Shown piece by piece: positions 36,960 through 48,355 of a stretch of DNA of 64,000 nucleotides. The notes beneath the pieces were generated by a model. That model searched no databases. It was not told where the DNA came from and worked only from the letters and a program-made list of their open reading frames with translations. Within the stretch, counting starts at the first letter, position 1; each line of letters opens with the position of its first letter. Source of the stretch: Gordionus sp. m RMFG-2023 (lineage: Eukaryota; Nematomorpha; Gordioida; Chordodea; Parachordodidae); contig NC_088775.1 of assembly GCF_954871325.1 (NCBI RefSeq), positions 91,270,805-91,334,804 on the forward strand, read 5' to 3'. The position numbers and the translations under genes are program-made.

Positions 36960-37718
36960 AAATTACACTACTCTACTTTATAAATTTTTATACATATAAT
37001 ATCTAGATGCAATTTTATTTTGAAAAGTATTGAACATCGTTATTTTTTTTTTTGAAAATGCAATACGGAAAATACGAGGAAACTAGGTTTAATTTTCGGA
37101 CAGTGATGAAAAATAACTATACCATTTTCAAGTATCGTTTACAACATTGATGTATTTAAAACAGCTTAATAAGTTTTATATAGAAATCTAATATGCATAT
37201 CGGCTCTAGTTTCACCCTCTACCCCTTCCTTTTAAAACGAATTCATATATGTATAAATAATAAAGCTCGTCTTGACATACATTTAGGTAAATTGAGCAGT
37301 AATATCACTAGAAGGGTGGCGGGCAGAGTCACGAGTTCCCTTAAAAATTTGAATAGCCCCCTGAAGCAATTTATTTTAAAATGGCTTTTTGATATCCCCA
37401 AGAACTTAAAATAAATTACTTTGATAGCCTCCTGAACAATTTCTATTATAATTCTATAAAGTATTGTGATTTTTTTTATTTTTATTTAAAAATTAATGAG
37501 ACTATCTAAATTTTTATAAAATGAGTACTATTCTAATTATTAAATTAGATTAATACAATATAAATTATGTGTTCACTATGTCAGCTTCCAATAAAATTCT
37601 GTGTTAAAAATGGTATATCAATATCACTAAATATCAATTTAGCATTAACAGTTGAAGCTTAATTGATTTTTATTATTTAAAATTATTTTATAAACCTAAT
37701 TAAATAAATGTATTTATT
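36960..37718. other. AT-rich intergenic stretch
   Basis: No gene recognised. An open frame near 37193-37414 has somewhat higher GC than its surroundings but no recognisable domain and no convincing splice partners. Confidence 0.45.
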
Positions 37719-37964
37719 AATTGAAAATTAAAATATTGTAATAGCCAAGTTCAAAATCATTTACCAACTATATTAATTATTTTTAAATTATATTGTCATG
37801 CCTCTCCCCTAAAAATTTACAATCTTCACACTTTTTACTATAATTGAAAATTAAAATATTGTAATAGCCAAGTTCAAATTCATTTACCAACTATATTAAT
37901 TATTTTTAAATTATAATGTCATGCCTCTTCCCTAAAAATTTACAATCTTCACACTTTTTACTAA
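37719..37964. repeat. 123-bp direct tandem duplication
   Basis: Two nearly identical copies of a 123-bp unit (37719-37841 and 37842-37964), with GTAATAGCCAAGTTCAAA near the start and ACAATCTTCACACTTTTTAC at the end. Only a few differences, so the duplication is recent. Confidence 0.93.
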
Positions 37965-38212
37965 ATGGCAATATTATATTTCTAGATATTTTACTCCCCC
38001 CCTACCCTAATTTCTTCTAGAAAAACATTTTTTATATTTTTTGAACACTCTTAAATATTTTTAACAAAGAAAAAACTAAACCATCAAAATTAATTTTTAA
38101 AACCATTTCATCCATATCTATATCCTCTTTTCTTTTTCCCTCTTATTATATTTTAACAACGATCTTATCTTATGGTAGTCCCCGGAGTAGAAATCTATCC
38201 TATCATGACAAC

Positions 38213-38528
38213 AGTGTGTAAGCTATAGAACCATCAGCTGTTTGGAGATTTACATTCATGACTAAAGTGTGTAAGCTATAGAACCATCAGCTGTTTGGAG
38301 ATTTACATTCATGACTAAAGAGTGTAAGCTATAGAGCCATCAGCTGTTTTGAGATTTACATTAATGACTAAAGTGTTTAAGCTATAGAACCATCAGCTGT
38401 TTGGAGATTTACATTCATGACTAAAGTGTGTAAGCTATAGAACCATCAGCTGTTTGGAGATTTACATTCATGACTAAAGAGTGTAAGCTATAGACCCATC
38501 AGCTGTTTGGGGATTTACATCCCCGTTA
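38213..38528. repeat. 53-bp tandem repeat, six units
   Basis: Units start at 38213, 38266, 38319, 38372, 38425 and 38478. Each contains GTAAGCTATAGAACCATCAG, then CTGTTTGGAGATTTACATTC. The last unit loses its end. Each unit has one CAGCTG palindrome, so the array places six E-box-like sites at even spacing. No function is shown. Confidence 0.95.
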
Positions 38529-39598
38529 TGAGAGTATCACGAAAATTAATCATCCAAAATGGGTTCATATCTAGAACAATCATTGCAACTATTATATGTA
38601 AAGATATGGGTTTAGTGAGTAGATTTCATAGGTAGAAGTTTTAGTTAAAATATTTTGTGGAGTTGTTATCCTAGAATATTCCTGCTTCAGAAATTTTATA
38701 TTTTACCCCTTACCGTATAGTCCCAGGGGTAGTGAGTTTGCCCAAATGATTCTGGCAACTATTCTATGCATAGATCCTGAATTTAGTTTATTCGGTAACT
38801 TAGAAAATTGAGAAATATATTTTAAAAATTTAACAATTCTTTTGCGCCAAAACAAATAATACGACTAAAAATTGTTTTAGATCAATATATATTAATCTAT
38901 TCTTTTCTTTCTTTTTTTTAAAATGAATTATATATAAAATTAATATGAATAATAAAACTTTATAAATTATATTGAAATAAAATTTAAAAACCAGATTAGA
39001 AAGAAATATGAGATATTAAAATTATTTGCATCTAAGATAATATTTTGGCGTATAAGTATTTGATGAATCGTCGGATAGCACTGAAATAAAAAGGCGAGGG
39101 GATAATGTCCAATTTTGGCAAGTGTTGTGGTGACCATTCCTTGAATTCACGAATATATCTATGCAGGTATAACCCAAACAAGAGGACCTTTTCCCAGTGT
39201 TGGATATTGGCTTTTTTAAAGGCTTTAACAATGATATTTAGACTTGTCTATGCAAAGGGAGTTGGGGAAGAAGGAAAATATATGCAGCCGGTGCTAAGGA
39301 CTTTCAGTCATTTTCTTATTTTAAGATTGGCTAAAATCTTGTTAATAAAAATTTATCTCTCTGCTAACTACTATACTGGTTGAAGTAACACTTATAAAGC
39401 ACAAAATATTGCCATTATTATAAACTAGGGTTTGTTCAGCCAACTTTAGGGGAGATTGTATAAAGACTACCCTAGAAATTAATAATATATAAGAATTTCT
39501 TATAAGAGGGACCCCGTCAAAGCCCGGACAAAGCAGATTTTGAAGAGAAGTCCTCAAAAAGTTTTTTAACCACCCCTCTCCATTGCAAAATTTTGGTT

Positions 39599-39794
39599 AC
39601 ACTTTTGTGAAGAGGAAATAATTATTTGTAAAACTGCATGTGAGAATGCATAAGACTTAATTATATGGTTTGTATAAGTAAAATTTCCTATATACACTTT
39701 TGTGAAGAGGAAATAATTATTTGTAAAACTGCATGTGAGAATGCATAAGACTTAATTATATGGTTTGTATAAGTAAAATTTCCTATATACACTA
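39599..39794. repeat. 95-bp tandem duplication, identical copies
   Basis: Two copies starting ACACTTTTGTGAAGAGG with period 95 and no differences seen, ending TATATAC. A very recent duplication, or an assembly duplicate. Confidence 0.93.
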
Positions 39795-39939
39795 AATTTA
39801 AGAATTAAGAGACAAATATTCCTTATAAATTGTAATACGTTAATTAAAAAGTATATAAAAATTTATATAACTCGAATTTTTATTTTTATAAATAAAATTA
39901 TTGTTCCATATTAAATATTTTTAAAAAAATTTAAATTGT

Positions 39940-40435
39940 TATCACTCAAGATACAAAAATTTTAAGGCTTAATGCATATGTTATAAGTTGAAAGAATAAA
40001 TATTTTGCCACTAAATAAACTAATCCCATTAATAAAGTAAAATGATTTTTCTATAATAAATTTATACCTAGATTATTCATCTATTTCTTAGAGGCTGATT
40101 TTAATTTCATGTTTCCTATTTTCTCATCATGAAACAAAGCAAAGAATAACTATATTCTACTAAATATAAACTATTAAACTCCTATGAATGGCTTGATTTG
40201 GTGTCGTCGTTTAGTAATTAAATTTTCTATTACATTATTTTGCCCTTTAAGAATGATGGGGAATCAGAATTTTCCCTTTTATTTGATAATGCTCATTATG
40301 TACCAGATATTTATTTATATTGAAGGCCTTAATATACTCTTAACATATTTATTAAAATACTGGGGGAAATTAAATGTTAATATCGCATAAAAATAAACGT
40401 ATATTTTTGATTCATTTATCAAGGAGAAATTTCCG
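39940..40435 (+). repeat. Repeat R1, copy 1
   Basis: About 500 bp that match 47490-47990 in direct orientation: shared landmarks are GGCTTAATGCATATGTTATA, AAGAATGATGGGGAATCA, CCCTTTTATTTGATAATG, TATTGAAGGCCTTAATAT and ATTTATTAAAATACTG. The 47-kb copy lies about 370 bp before the signal-peptide exon at 48356, so R1 seems to be upstream flank of that gene, duplicated here. Confidence 0.8.
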
Positions 40436-40529
40436 AACCTCCCCATCTTTATTGAGTGGTTAGCTTCTATTAATATTATAAAGAAAGTATCAAGTAGAAT
40501 ATAATATATTTTTGAAAAGACTTAATAAT

Positions 40530-40799
40530 CCATGTTAGAACCCAGATGCAGAGCCAATGGACAGACATAAAATTAAACATATCGCGGAAGTCTTAGAAAT
40601 CTTAACCGCGGAATCTGAACCCAGGCATATTAAGGTTATGACTAAACGTATAAGGGTCCTAGCCCTCGCGATCCATTGGAACTGGCAAACAGCTAGGAAC
40701 AACGATGCCTCTTACCAGGAGAAATTCTTGTGTGGAGAAAACATAAACGTTTTCCAAGAACCAAGGCCCTTTCGGGACAGGGGCCTGTTTTTCTTATAA
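40530..40799 (+). other. GC-richer open reading frame of unknown origin
   Basis: The open frame 40557-40799 (80 codons) starts MDRHKIKHIAEVLEILTAES and ends PRPFRDRGLFFL. Composition is much richer in GC than the DNA around it, and the frame is open for several codons before the ATG. I do not recognise it. It sits between R1 and R2 where the paralogous locus has a gene, so it is probably a transposon-borne insert. Confidence 0.4.
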
Positions 40800-40979
40800 A
40801 AGTCCTAGAACTATTAATCATTTTAATTAGTGTTGTTAAACGGCTCGATTTAAGCTCATAATGCATCAATAAAATGTTATTATAATTTAGTAGATTATTC
40901 TCAATGACTTTATAATAATACTATCCAGAATACAAACATTTAAACCAGAAAAATATATAATTCATGGTATTTATTTGAT

Positions 40980-41094
40980 ATTAAGTCACTTTTGAGTCTT
41001 TTGAACGTATAATCTAAAAAAAAATTTTGCTCTAAGGGAGAGTTGTCCAAACTCGACCCCCTTCCCTCCCTCCGTAACTATGCCATTGACTGAA
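40980..41094. mobile_element. End fragment of the CAGTGGCGTAGC hAT MITE
   Basis: Read on the minus strand, it starts CAGTCAATGGCATAGTTACGG and continues with the same GGGTTTGGAC, GAGCAAAATT and GATTATACGTTCAAAAGACT as 13406-13510. Only this end remains. It abuts the start of repeat R2. Confidence 0.75.
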
Positions 41095-41099
41095 AGTCA

Positions 41100-42540
41100 C
41101 CCAAAAATATAACAACAAATACGAACATATTGCTACAAAAATTATAAATATTATTTATCATAGAACAAATAAATTATTAATCTTCACTAATTAATAATAA
41201 TATTTTTTTTATTTTATCGTAATTCTTTCACATTTATTTATAATCCAGAATAAAAATGGCAAAGGAACTAAAGGTATATATGCATAATTATAAATAACAA
41301 TTCGGAAATTATAAAAAAATTTATGAAACAAATATTTAAATATTGGAAGAAACAGATTAAAAGATATAGTCATCGACATTTCTTTTAAAGCCACCAATTT
41401 AGACCTGTTCATTCATGATATGATTATCTTTTTAGAAAAATGTCTAGTCGATTTTAATTCTTTAATAAAATATAAATCAATTACCAGATTATGTATATAG
41501 ATATATAGATGACCATATTTATTTTAAAATAATTAACAGATTATTGATTCAAATTTTATGACATTTTTCTTTAAAGTTAGACAACACTCGATTTTATTTA
41601 TTTAATAAATATAATTAATAATTAAAAAAAATAGTGCATATATTTTTAAAATAAATTGATATTTTAAGATTCTGCGTTAACTCCTGTCACAAAAAATAAT
41701 ATGTTATATTAATGCAACATCAAAACCAATATTATATCAAAATAAATATTTGAAATTAATGTTTTAAATTTGTATAAAAAAATCATTACTAATTTTAATT
41801 TTTTTTCCAAATGATGAGCATTGAGTTATCTTGTTTTATTTATTATTTTGAATAGTCCGTGAAGATCTAGAATCATTTGGTTTCTGCACGAATATTCAAT
41901 ATATATTTTGAGAATTTATCTATATCATCTCTTTCATATGTATTAATTAAAATTATCAAATTACCAATCACAAATATAAAAGAAATTATTAGTTTAGGTA
42001 TGAAATATAAATCGATTGAAATGTAAAAAATATTTTACATCGCATGTTTTTTCGAAGTATATATTTTCTAATTCTATTAAATTTTAATCGCTTTCTATTA
42101 GATTAAAATTATTCTGTGATACATGCATTATAAATCTCTTGAATATCATTGTTTAAGTCTTTAATTCTCAAAAAATCTACTCAATATATGATTAAATAGT
42201 ATTAATATAAAAAGTGAAAATATACTTTTTGAAAATTTTTATCGCAGACATCATTGATATCATTCAATATTGTTGTTATTCGCCTTTCCAATTTTTATTC
42301 ATATAGGAAAGTTATCTCTCTAAATCTATTCTAATGGTCATTTGAAGATATAAATAAGATCCCCCCAATTTTCACAAAATTTATACAAAGAGACAAGTCA
42401 GGTTTTAGGTAGGTTCAAGCATATAATTTTAAAATCAAATTTGGATTTAAAGTATTAATCTACTACTCTTAATATAGAGCAATGACAAGAGAATAAATGG
42501 ATTATAATTTTAAAAGATATATAAAAGATGCGGCAACAAC
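41100..42540 (+). repeat. Repeat R2, copy 1
   Basis: Aligns in direct orientation with 50405-51610 (ACAACAAATACGA, TTTAGACCTGTTCATTCAT, TGTCTAGTCGATTTTAAT, ATAAATCTCTTGAATAT). Its last part aligns with 61430-61890 (CATCATTGATATCATTCAAT, ACTCTTAATATAGAGCA). At 50.4 kb R2 starts right after the stop codon of the small gene, so R2 is probably its 3' flank. Confidence 0.8.
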
Positions 42541-44330
42541 AAAATAAATATTTGAAAAATAAAATAAAATACAGCGAGATCTATGTTTGTGATCTATCAA
42601 GCAATTATGAATGTAAAAATTCATATATTTTACAAATTTGGACATCGTTATATATTCAAAACAATATTAACTGGTTTTAAAAAAAAGAATTTTTTTATTA
42701 AATTTAAAAATTTATGAATATATAGTAATGATTTAAAAATTATATTTTATTATTTAAAAAAAATGATTAAATATAATATATATCTAGACGAATTATTTTA
42801 TATTAAAATTTATAATTTTAAATGAATATATATACATATTTTCTTTATCTTATCAAAAGTGTAAAATTATTTTAAACATTGTTCTGATGTAATAAAAATA
42901 TAAAAACCTTATTTGTATGTTGCATCAATACAAACGCTCGTACTTAATTCATTTACAAACATAAAATTTGTTTAGAATGCTGTAGTAATATAGTGCTAAA
43001 CAAACTTGGTTTGCTACAGACTTGTTTAAAATAAAACTTAATTGTAATTTTTTAAATATGTTATTTAATGTTCCTAGAAAATTGCGAGGCACCGAGAGAT
43101 TTAAAGAAATTTCCTATTTAATTATATTAACTCTATGACTAGTTCCCTATTTTAATTTTGGTGATAAATATTGGCATCCAATATTAAATTAAATGGTATT
43201 TAGGCCTTTATCCCAATATAGCTCTATAAAGAAGAAATTTCAAATAGAGGAAAAAGATTTGATGATAAGATTATTTATATTTTTGATATATATTATATTT
43301 ACTTTAGAAGAGCAATTTCAGAAATTTTTAGCAAGAAAAATATGAACTAGTGAGATGATATCAAAGGAATTGAAAGAAGGGGGGGCTTCTATATTTAATT
43401 TTAATAAATATATTTTAATTATCTTAGAAAATGAGAATTTTGAATGATAGATTTTAAAATAAATTTTATTAAACTAAATTTAGAATCACGTTTTAATACT
43501 ATCCTTATTAACAATATGTTATCATTTTATAATAATGTAATAAAAAAAATACAATATTTTTAGTTAGATCGCATTTAAAATCTGTTTCAAAAGTTTTAAA
43601 CTTTAAGAAACCCTAATAAAAAAAGGTTTGAAAATCTCAGAAATACATTTTTAAAAATTTAATTGAATTTCAAATTTTAAAATTCACAGAAAAAATAATT
43701 ATTATGGGAAATTTTATTTGATTCTATTATAATTTTTTTTAAAAATAATTATAGATCAGAAAGATCAACAAAAAGTCTCAAAATTGGTATGCAATTTAAT
43801 AAATTCAAAAATATATTTATTTTTATGCTTATATTTTCCCAAATTGCTAGAGCACTATAATATTAATCCAATCTTTGAATTTCGATATTATATTCATTCG
43901 CTTTCCCATAAATTTAAATTACGAGCGGAAGGCCCATCAAGAATGATGGGGAATCAGCAGAATTTTATCCTAAATTTGATGATGTCTAAATCCGAATATT
44001 CCCTTTATTTCATGATGGATACATCATAAAATAATAAAAATAAATGGGAAATTTCTGATTTAACCATCATCAAATAAAGGAGTAAGAAAAAAAAATTCCC
44101 TATTATTAACACCAGAGTTCCCGTTTATCAGCATTGCTTATCGCTCACCATTGCACGAAGGTATTGGATAAATTATAGGGGTGCAAAGTTAAGAAAAAAT
44201 AATAATGAATCTAAGACGAATGAAATAGAAAAGAAATAAGTGACGAAGATATGAAATATTTGAAAATAATAGAATTGTTTACACTTTAAGAATTGACGAA
44301 TTTATGGTTTCAATGCATTTGTAGCCATTT
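42541..44330. other. AT-rich stretch with a partial R1-like block
   Basis: Mostly low-complexity AT. The block 43915-44060 repeats the R1 motif AAGAATGATGGGGAATCAGC followed by a diverged R1 tail. No gene called. Confidence 0.5.
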
Positions 44331-44339
44331 TATTTTATT

Positions 44340-45750
44340 TTTTTTCTCTTTAGCTTTCATCTTTTCTGGTGGTAAGCTCCTTCAACATCTCTCTCCACTT
44401 TATGTTATTCATACATATTTTATCTAAATTATATTTCTTCATGTTGGCTCTAACCTTTATGGTCCCATTGAAGTTTTGGCCTTCCTCTTTTACATTTGCC
44501 AATCATTTCCAAACTCTCAACTTTATTTCCTTTGTGGTTCATAAGCCTTCTCATTGTGTGCCCATACCTCCTAAGTCTGTTTACCATTAACTTAGTCTTA
44601 ATGGGTACTACCTTTAAACTACTTGGTATTCTTGTACTGTGCACTTTATCCTTTCATGTTACCTCAGCAATCATCCTCAGCATTCTCATCTCCATAGTTT
44701 GTAGGCTTCTCACGTCTGATTTTTTGATTGGCCATGTTTCCGAACTATATAGAATAGTTGGTTGAACTATGGAACTGTAAATTTTTCCCTTTAATTTGTG
44801 TGGGATTTTTTTGTCAAATAGCACTCCAGATAAAGATCTCCACTTTAACTACCCTTAATTAATCTTACTCTTTATCTCCTTTTCTATTGTGCCGTTTGTT
44901 TGTATAGTGGAGCCCAAATATTTGCAGCTTTCAATTGCCGATATCTGCCATTCATTTATATCAAAACTCTCTATTTCATCTCCTCCTATCACCATATACT
45001 CCGTCTTAACAAGTGCGTTTCTATAATATTTATCCAACTAACTAATCATTTTTTCATTTCATCCTTGGATTCGGCAAGTATCACAATATCATCTGCAAAT
45101 ATCATATTTCACGGGACTGTTTGAGATATAGACTGTGCTAATATACTATTACTGTAATGATGAGAAGTGGGTTGAGAGCCGACCCTTGATAAACTTTTTC
45201 GGCTATTGTGAAGCCTGCTGAAGTACCTGTTATGCTACAGACAATTGTTGTATGGCCCATATAATATCTTGTATTATCTTATATATTTTTCGGAAATCTT
45301 TTTGTGGCGTAGCGCCCACCAGATAAGTTTTCTTGGGATTCTATCGAAGGCCTTTTCTAGATCGAGAAAGACCATGTGTAGCTTTTTGTTCTTTTTCCTG
45401 TATTTTTCACTCATTTGCCTAATAGCGTCGATAGTATCAGTTGTTGATCTTCCAGGCATAAAGCCAAACTGAGTCTCTCCTATTTCGATTATGTCTCCTA
45501 TTCTTTTTTCTATTCTTTTTTCGTATAGTTTTAGACAGTGTGACATTCGTTTTATGCCCTTGTAATTTTGACAATTGTGTGGATCTCCTTTATTCTAGAT
45601 AGGAATTAGATAGCTCTGCCTCCATTTTTGAGGAACTTCTTCATTTCCAAGTATTTTATTGTTCAGATTTGTGAGGAGATGTATTCCATCATCTCCTAGT
45701 GCTTTAATTGGAATATCGTCTGGACCCCTAGTTTTGTTGTTTAAAATTTA
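44340..45750 (-). mobile_element. 5'-truncated RTE-like LINE, minus strand
   Basis: About 1.4 kb, same family as 35440-36950. In coding order: RGPDDIPIKALGDDGIHLLT, ETQFGFMPGRSTTDTIDAIR, MVFLDLEKAFDRIPRKLIWW, RHKKISEKYIR, FADDIVILAESKDEMK (the F-A-D-D box near 45090), KTEYMVIGGDE, and at the 3' end VNRLRRYGHTMRRLMNHKGN with GKCKRGRPKLQWDHKG. It is less broken than the other copy but still has stops and shifts. Both copies begin near the same RGPDDI position, typical of 5' truncation. Confidence 0.9.
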
Positions 45751-45814
45751 CGTGATCTATGTTTTGCGTAATAAAAATTTTAAGTGGATAAGCAACCAAC
45801 CCAGTATTAAAAAC

Positions 45815-46125
45815 CTTATTGCGAAACAAATTTTATCAAAACCTTTATCACGAAATGTCATGTATCGCTGAGAAATTGAGCAAAGGTAATATTGCTAAAC
45901 CAATTTCTATAATTTTTACCCCGAAATATTCAGTGAAAACAATATCGCGAACCTTTTACAGCGAATTTATTTCTGCAAAACTCAGCGAACACTCTCGAGC
46001 AAATAGATTTTAGTGAAACTTTCATCTTAAACCAATTTTAGCTAAACTTTAACGGCGAACCCATTGTAGGGAGATTTTTTTATCGCAAATGTAAGCAGAG
46101 AATTTACGGTAAAACAATGAATATA
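45815..46125. repeat. Degenerate about 14-bp tandem motif (GCGAAAC-type)
   Basis: A series of GCGAAACNNNTTTTA-like units: GCGAAACAAATTTTA, GCTAAACCAATTTC, GTGAAAACAATATC, GCGAACCTTTTACA, GCGAATTTATTTCT, GCGAACACTCTCGA, GCAAATAGATTTTA, GTGAAACTTTCATC, GCTAAACTTTAAC, GCGAACCCATT. Spacing is mostly 14 bp with slips of 10-16 bp. It begins shortly after the LINE's truncated end. An old, decayed minisatellite. Confidence 0.6.
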
Positions 46126-47489
46126 TTGTGATGCATTAATCAACTGAAAAACAACATATTAAATAATGATTTACCCACATAAATTCGTTACTTATTGTCT
46201 AATAAATTAACAAAAGTTAACTTAAATGTGACATTTATATAATATGCCATTAAAAAATAATTTTTATAAAATATTCTATACCCTTAGAATTTTTTCACCT
46301 ATTTTTTAAAAAAAAAATCGTAGACAATTGCTAAATATGCTAAACAAAAATTTTAATTTTTTATTTCCTTTCTGAATGAATATCCTTTAATCAAATTAGC
46401 TTGAAAGTTTACCATATAGAATTACCGCTAGGAGGTAGTTCTGAAGTTATCACGATTTAAACAAATTAATATAGACAATTCAATATCTAAATAAACTTCC
46501 ATTACTTAAACTTCTCTTCTCCATAATATTCCACCTGTCAAAATTATAGTTGTACCGAAATTCGTACATACTCTACGATTATTTATAGGTTTTTTTTAAA
46601 AATATAAAATGTATCATATAACCTTGTTTAGAATAGCTTCAATTATTAATTTTCCTACTTTATTTAGATACTAAAACTCTCTTTTCCCTTTTCTCGAGTC
46701 TTTTATCTAAAGATTTGTAATAAAAATATATCGGGATTTTTTGAAAATAAATATAAATAGAAAATTTTCCAAATCAAGAAAATTAAGATATTCCGATATC
46801 GATTATTTATTTACTATTATATTTTACACATTTTGTTGTTGGATAGAGGAACAGGCCTATGTATGTTCTCTTTAGCATAAAAACTTTATATAGGCATCCA
46901 TCAAATAAAAGACTATTCAAAAAATTAAGCATTAAATTGTCACACTATTCCTCAGATCTTGTTGACTACGAGAGTGGGGCTTTAAAAAATTATCCAAATT
47001 TTGGCAAGGGTATATAAATAATGGATAATAAAAAAAATATTCTAAAAGACTATAATTTTAAATATGAGATTAAATAGAAGCCCTATTCAGTCTACTCATT
47101 TTGTAAATTGTTTCAATATTTATTAGGTCCAGCCATAGACCTGCCATTATTAAAAGTGTGTTTGTGGAATTTTCAACAATTATAATAAAAAGTTGGATTA
47201 AGTGCGACCATCACAATTCCATTTTATAAAGGATTGTTAAAGTTTTTTTTGTCAAATTAATAACTTATAAATCGTTATTTTAATGAATAATTTTAAAGTC
47301 CTGTGAGCTTATTTTATATCATCAACTGCAAGTTATTTTATAAACACTAAGAACTCTTAACAATTTAATTTGATATTACATTAAAATTATTAATAAATTT
47401 AGTCGTAATTTTATTTTTAAAAAATTTTACTCATTGAAAAAAGTTGAACTTTGAAATAGTTAAATATCGAGTTTTTATAAAATTTTAAG

Positions 47490-47990
47490 ATTTATTACTA
47501 TTCATCATTAAATTAAAGGCTGAATGTTTATGTTATAAGTAGAAGGCGGTAATTTTTTATCACTTTTGGAAAATAATTAATCCCAATAAAGAGGTCCATA
47601 TTTAACAAAAATCCATTTATACCTATCAAAAATATCATATATTTCTCACAAGTTGCTTTTAATTTCAAGTATCTTATTTTCTAATCATAAAACAATAAAT
47701 GAATATATTCATAAATATAAACATATAAACACCTCTGAATGGTACGCGATGCTTTCGTCGCACTTAGTCATTTTAGTTTCTATTACATTTAATTCCCTTC
47801 AAAAATGATGGGTAATCAAATTTTCCCCTTTATTTGATAATGGTCATTATGTAACAAATATTTGTTCATATTGAAGGACCTAATATGTTGTTAAAAAATT
47901 TATTAAAATACTGAGAAATTAAAGAATCTAATTCCATCAAAATAAAGGTAGTTTTCTGATTCATCCATCAAGTAGAAATTTCACATGCTA
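47490..47990 (+). repeat. Repeat R1, copy 2 (upstream flank of the small gene)
   Basis: Direct copy of 39940-40435, moderately diverged with several indels. It ends about 370 bp before the signal-peptide exon. Confidence 0.8.
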
Positions 47991-48355
47991 GTAATATTAT
48001 AAATATAGATCACAATATAATATATTTAGAATTTTAAAAATATTTAATAATATCAATTTTAATTTAGAATATTAGGCATTTGATAAAATAAGTATTATAA
48101 AATTTAATATCTAAGAAATTAATTTTATGATATTATTTATATTTCCCTCGATGATGAATATAGCTTAAATAAAAAAATCCTAAAAAAATTGTATTAAAAA
48201 AGCCAACTAAACATATTACAATATTATAAAATAAAGCGAGCTCAAAAATAATTTAATTTTGAAATTTTGAAAACGACTTATAAATTTGATATACATTTTA
48301 ATTAAAATATTATACCCATTTGATCATAATAATTAGCTTAAAATTAAAATTAGAC

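Noticed and set aside
43308-43345. Terminal exon candidate (EQFQKFLARKI then stop) after a good TTTACTTTAG acceptor
   Set aside because: It has no partner exons nearby, and a 12-codon open end is not significant alone.
46860-46870. 6-nt micro-exon candidate GCCTAT before GTATGT
   Set aside because: It lies before any signal-peptide exon and is too short to judge without transcripts.
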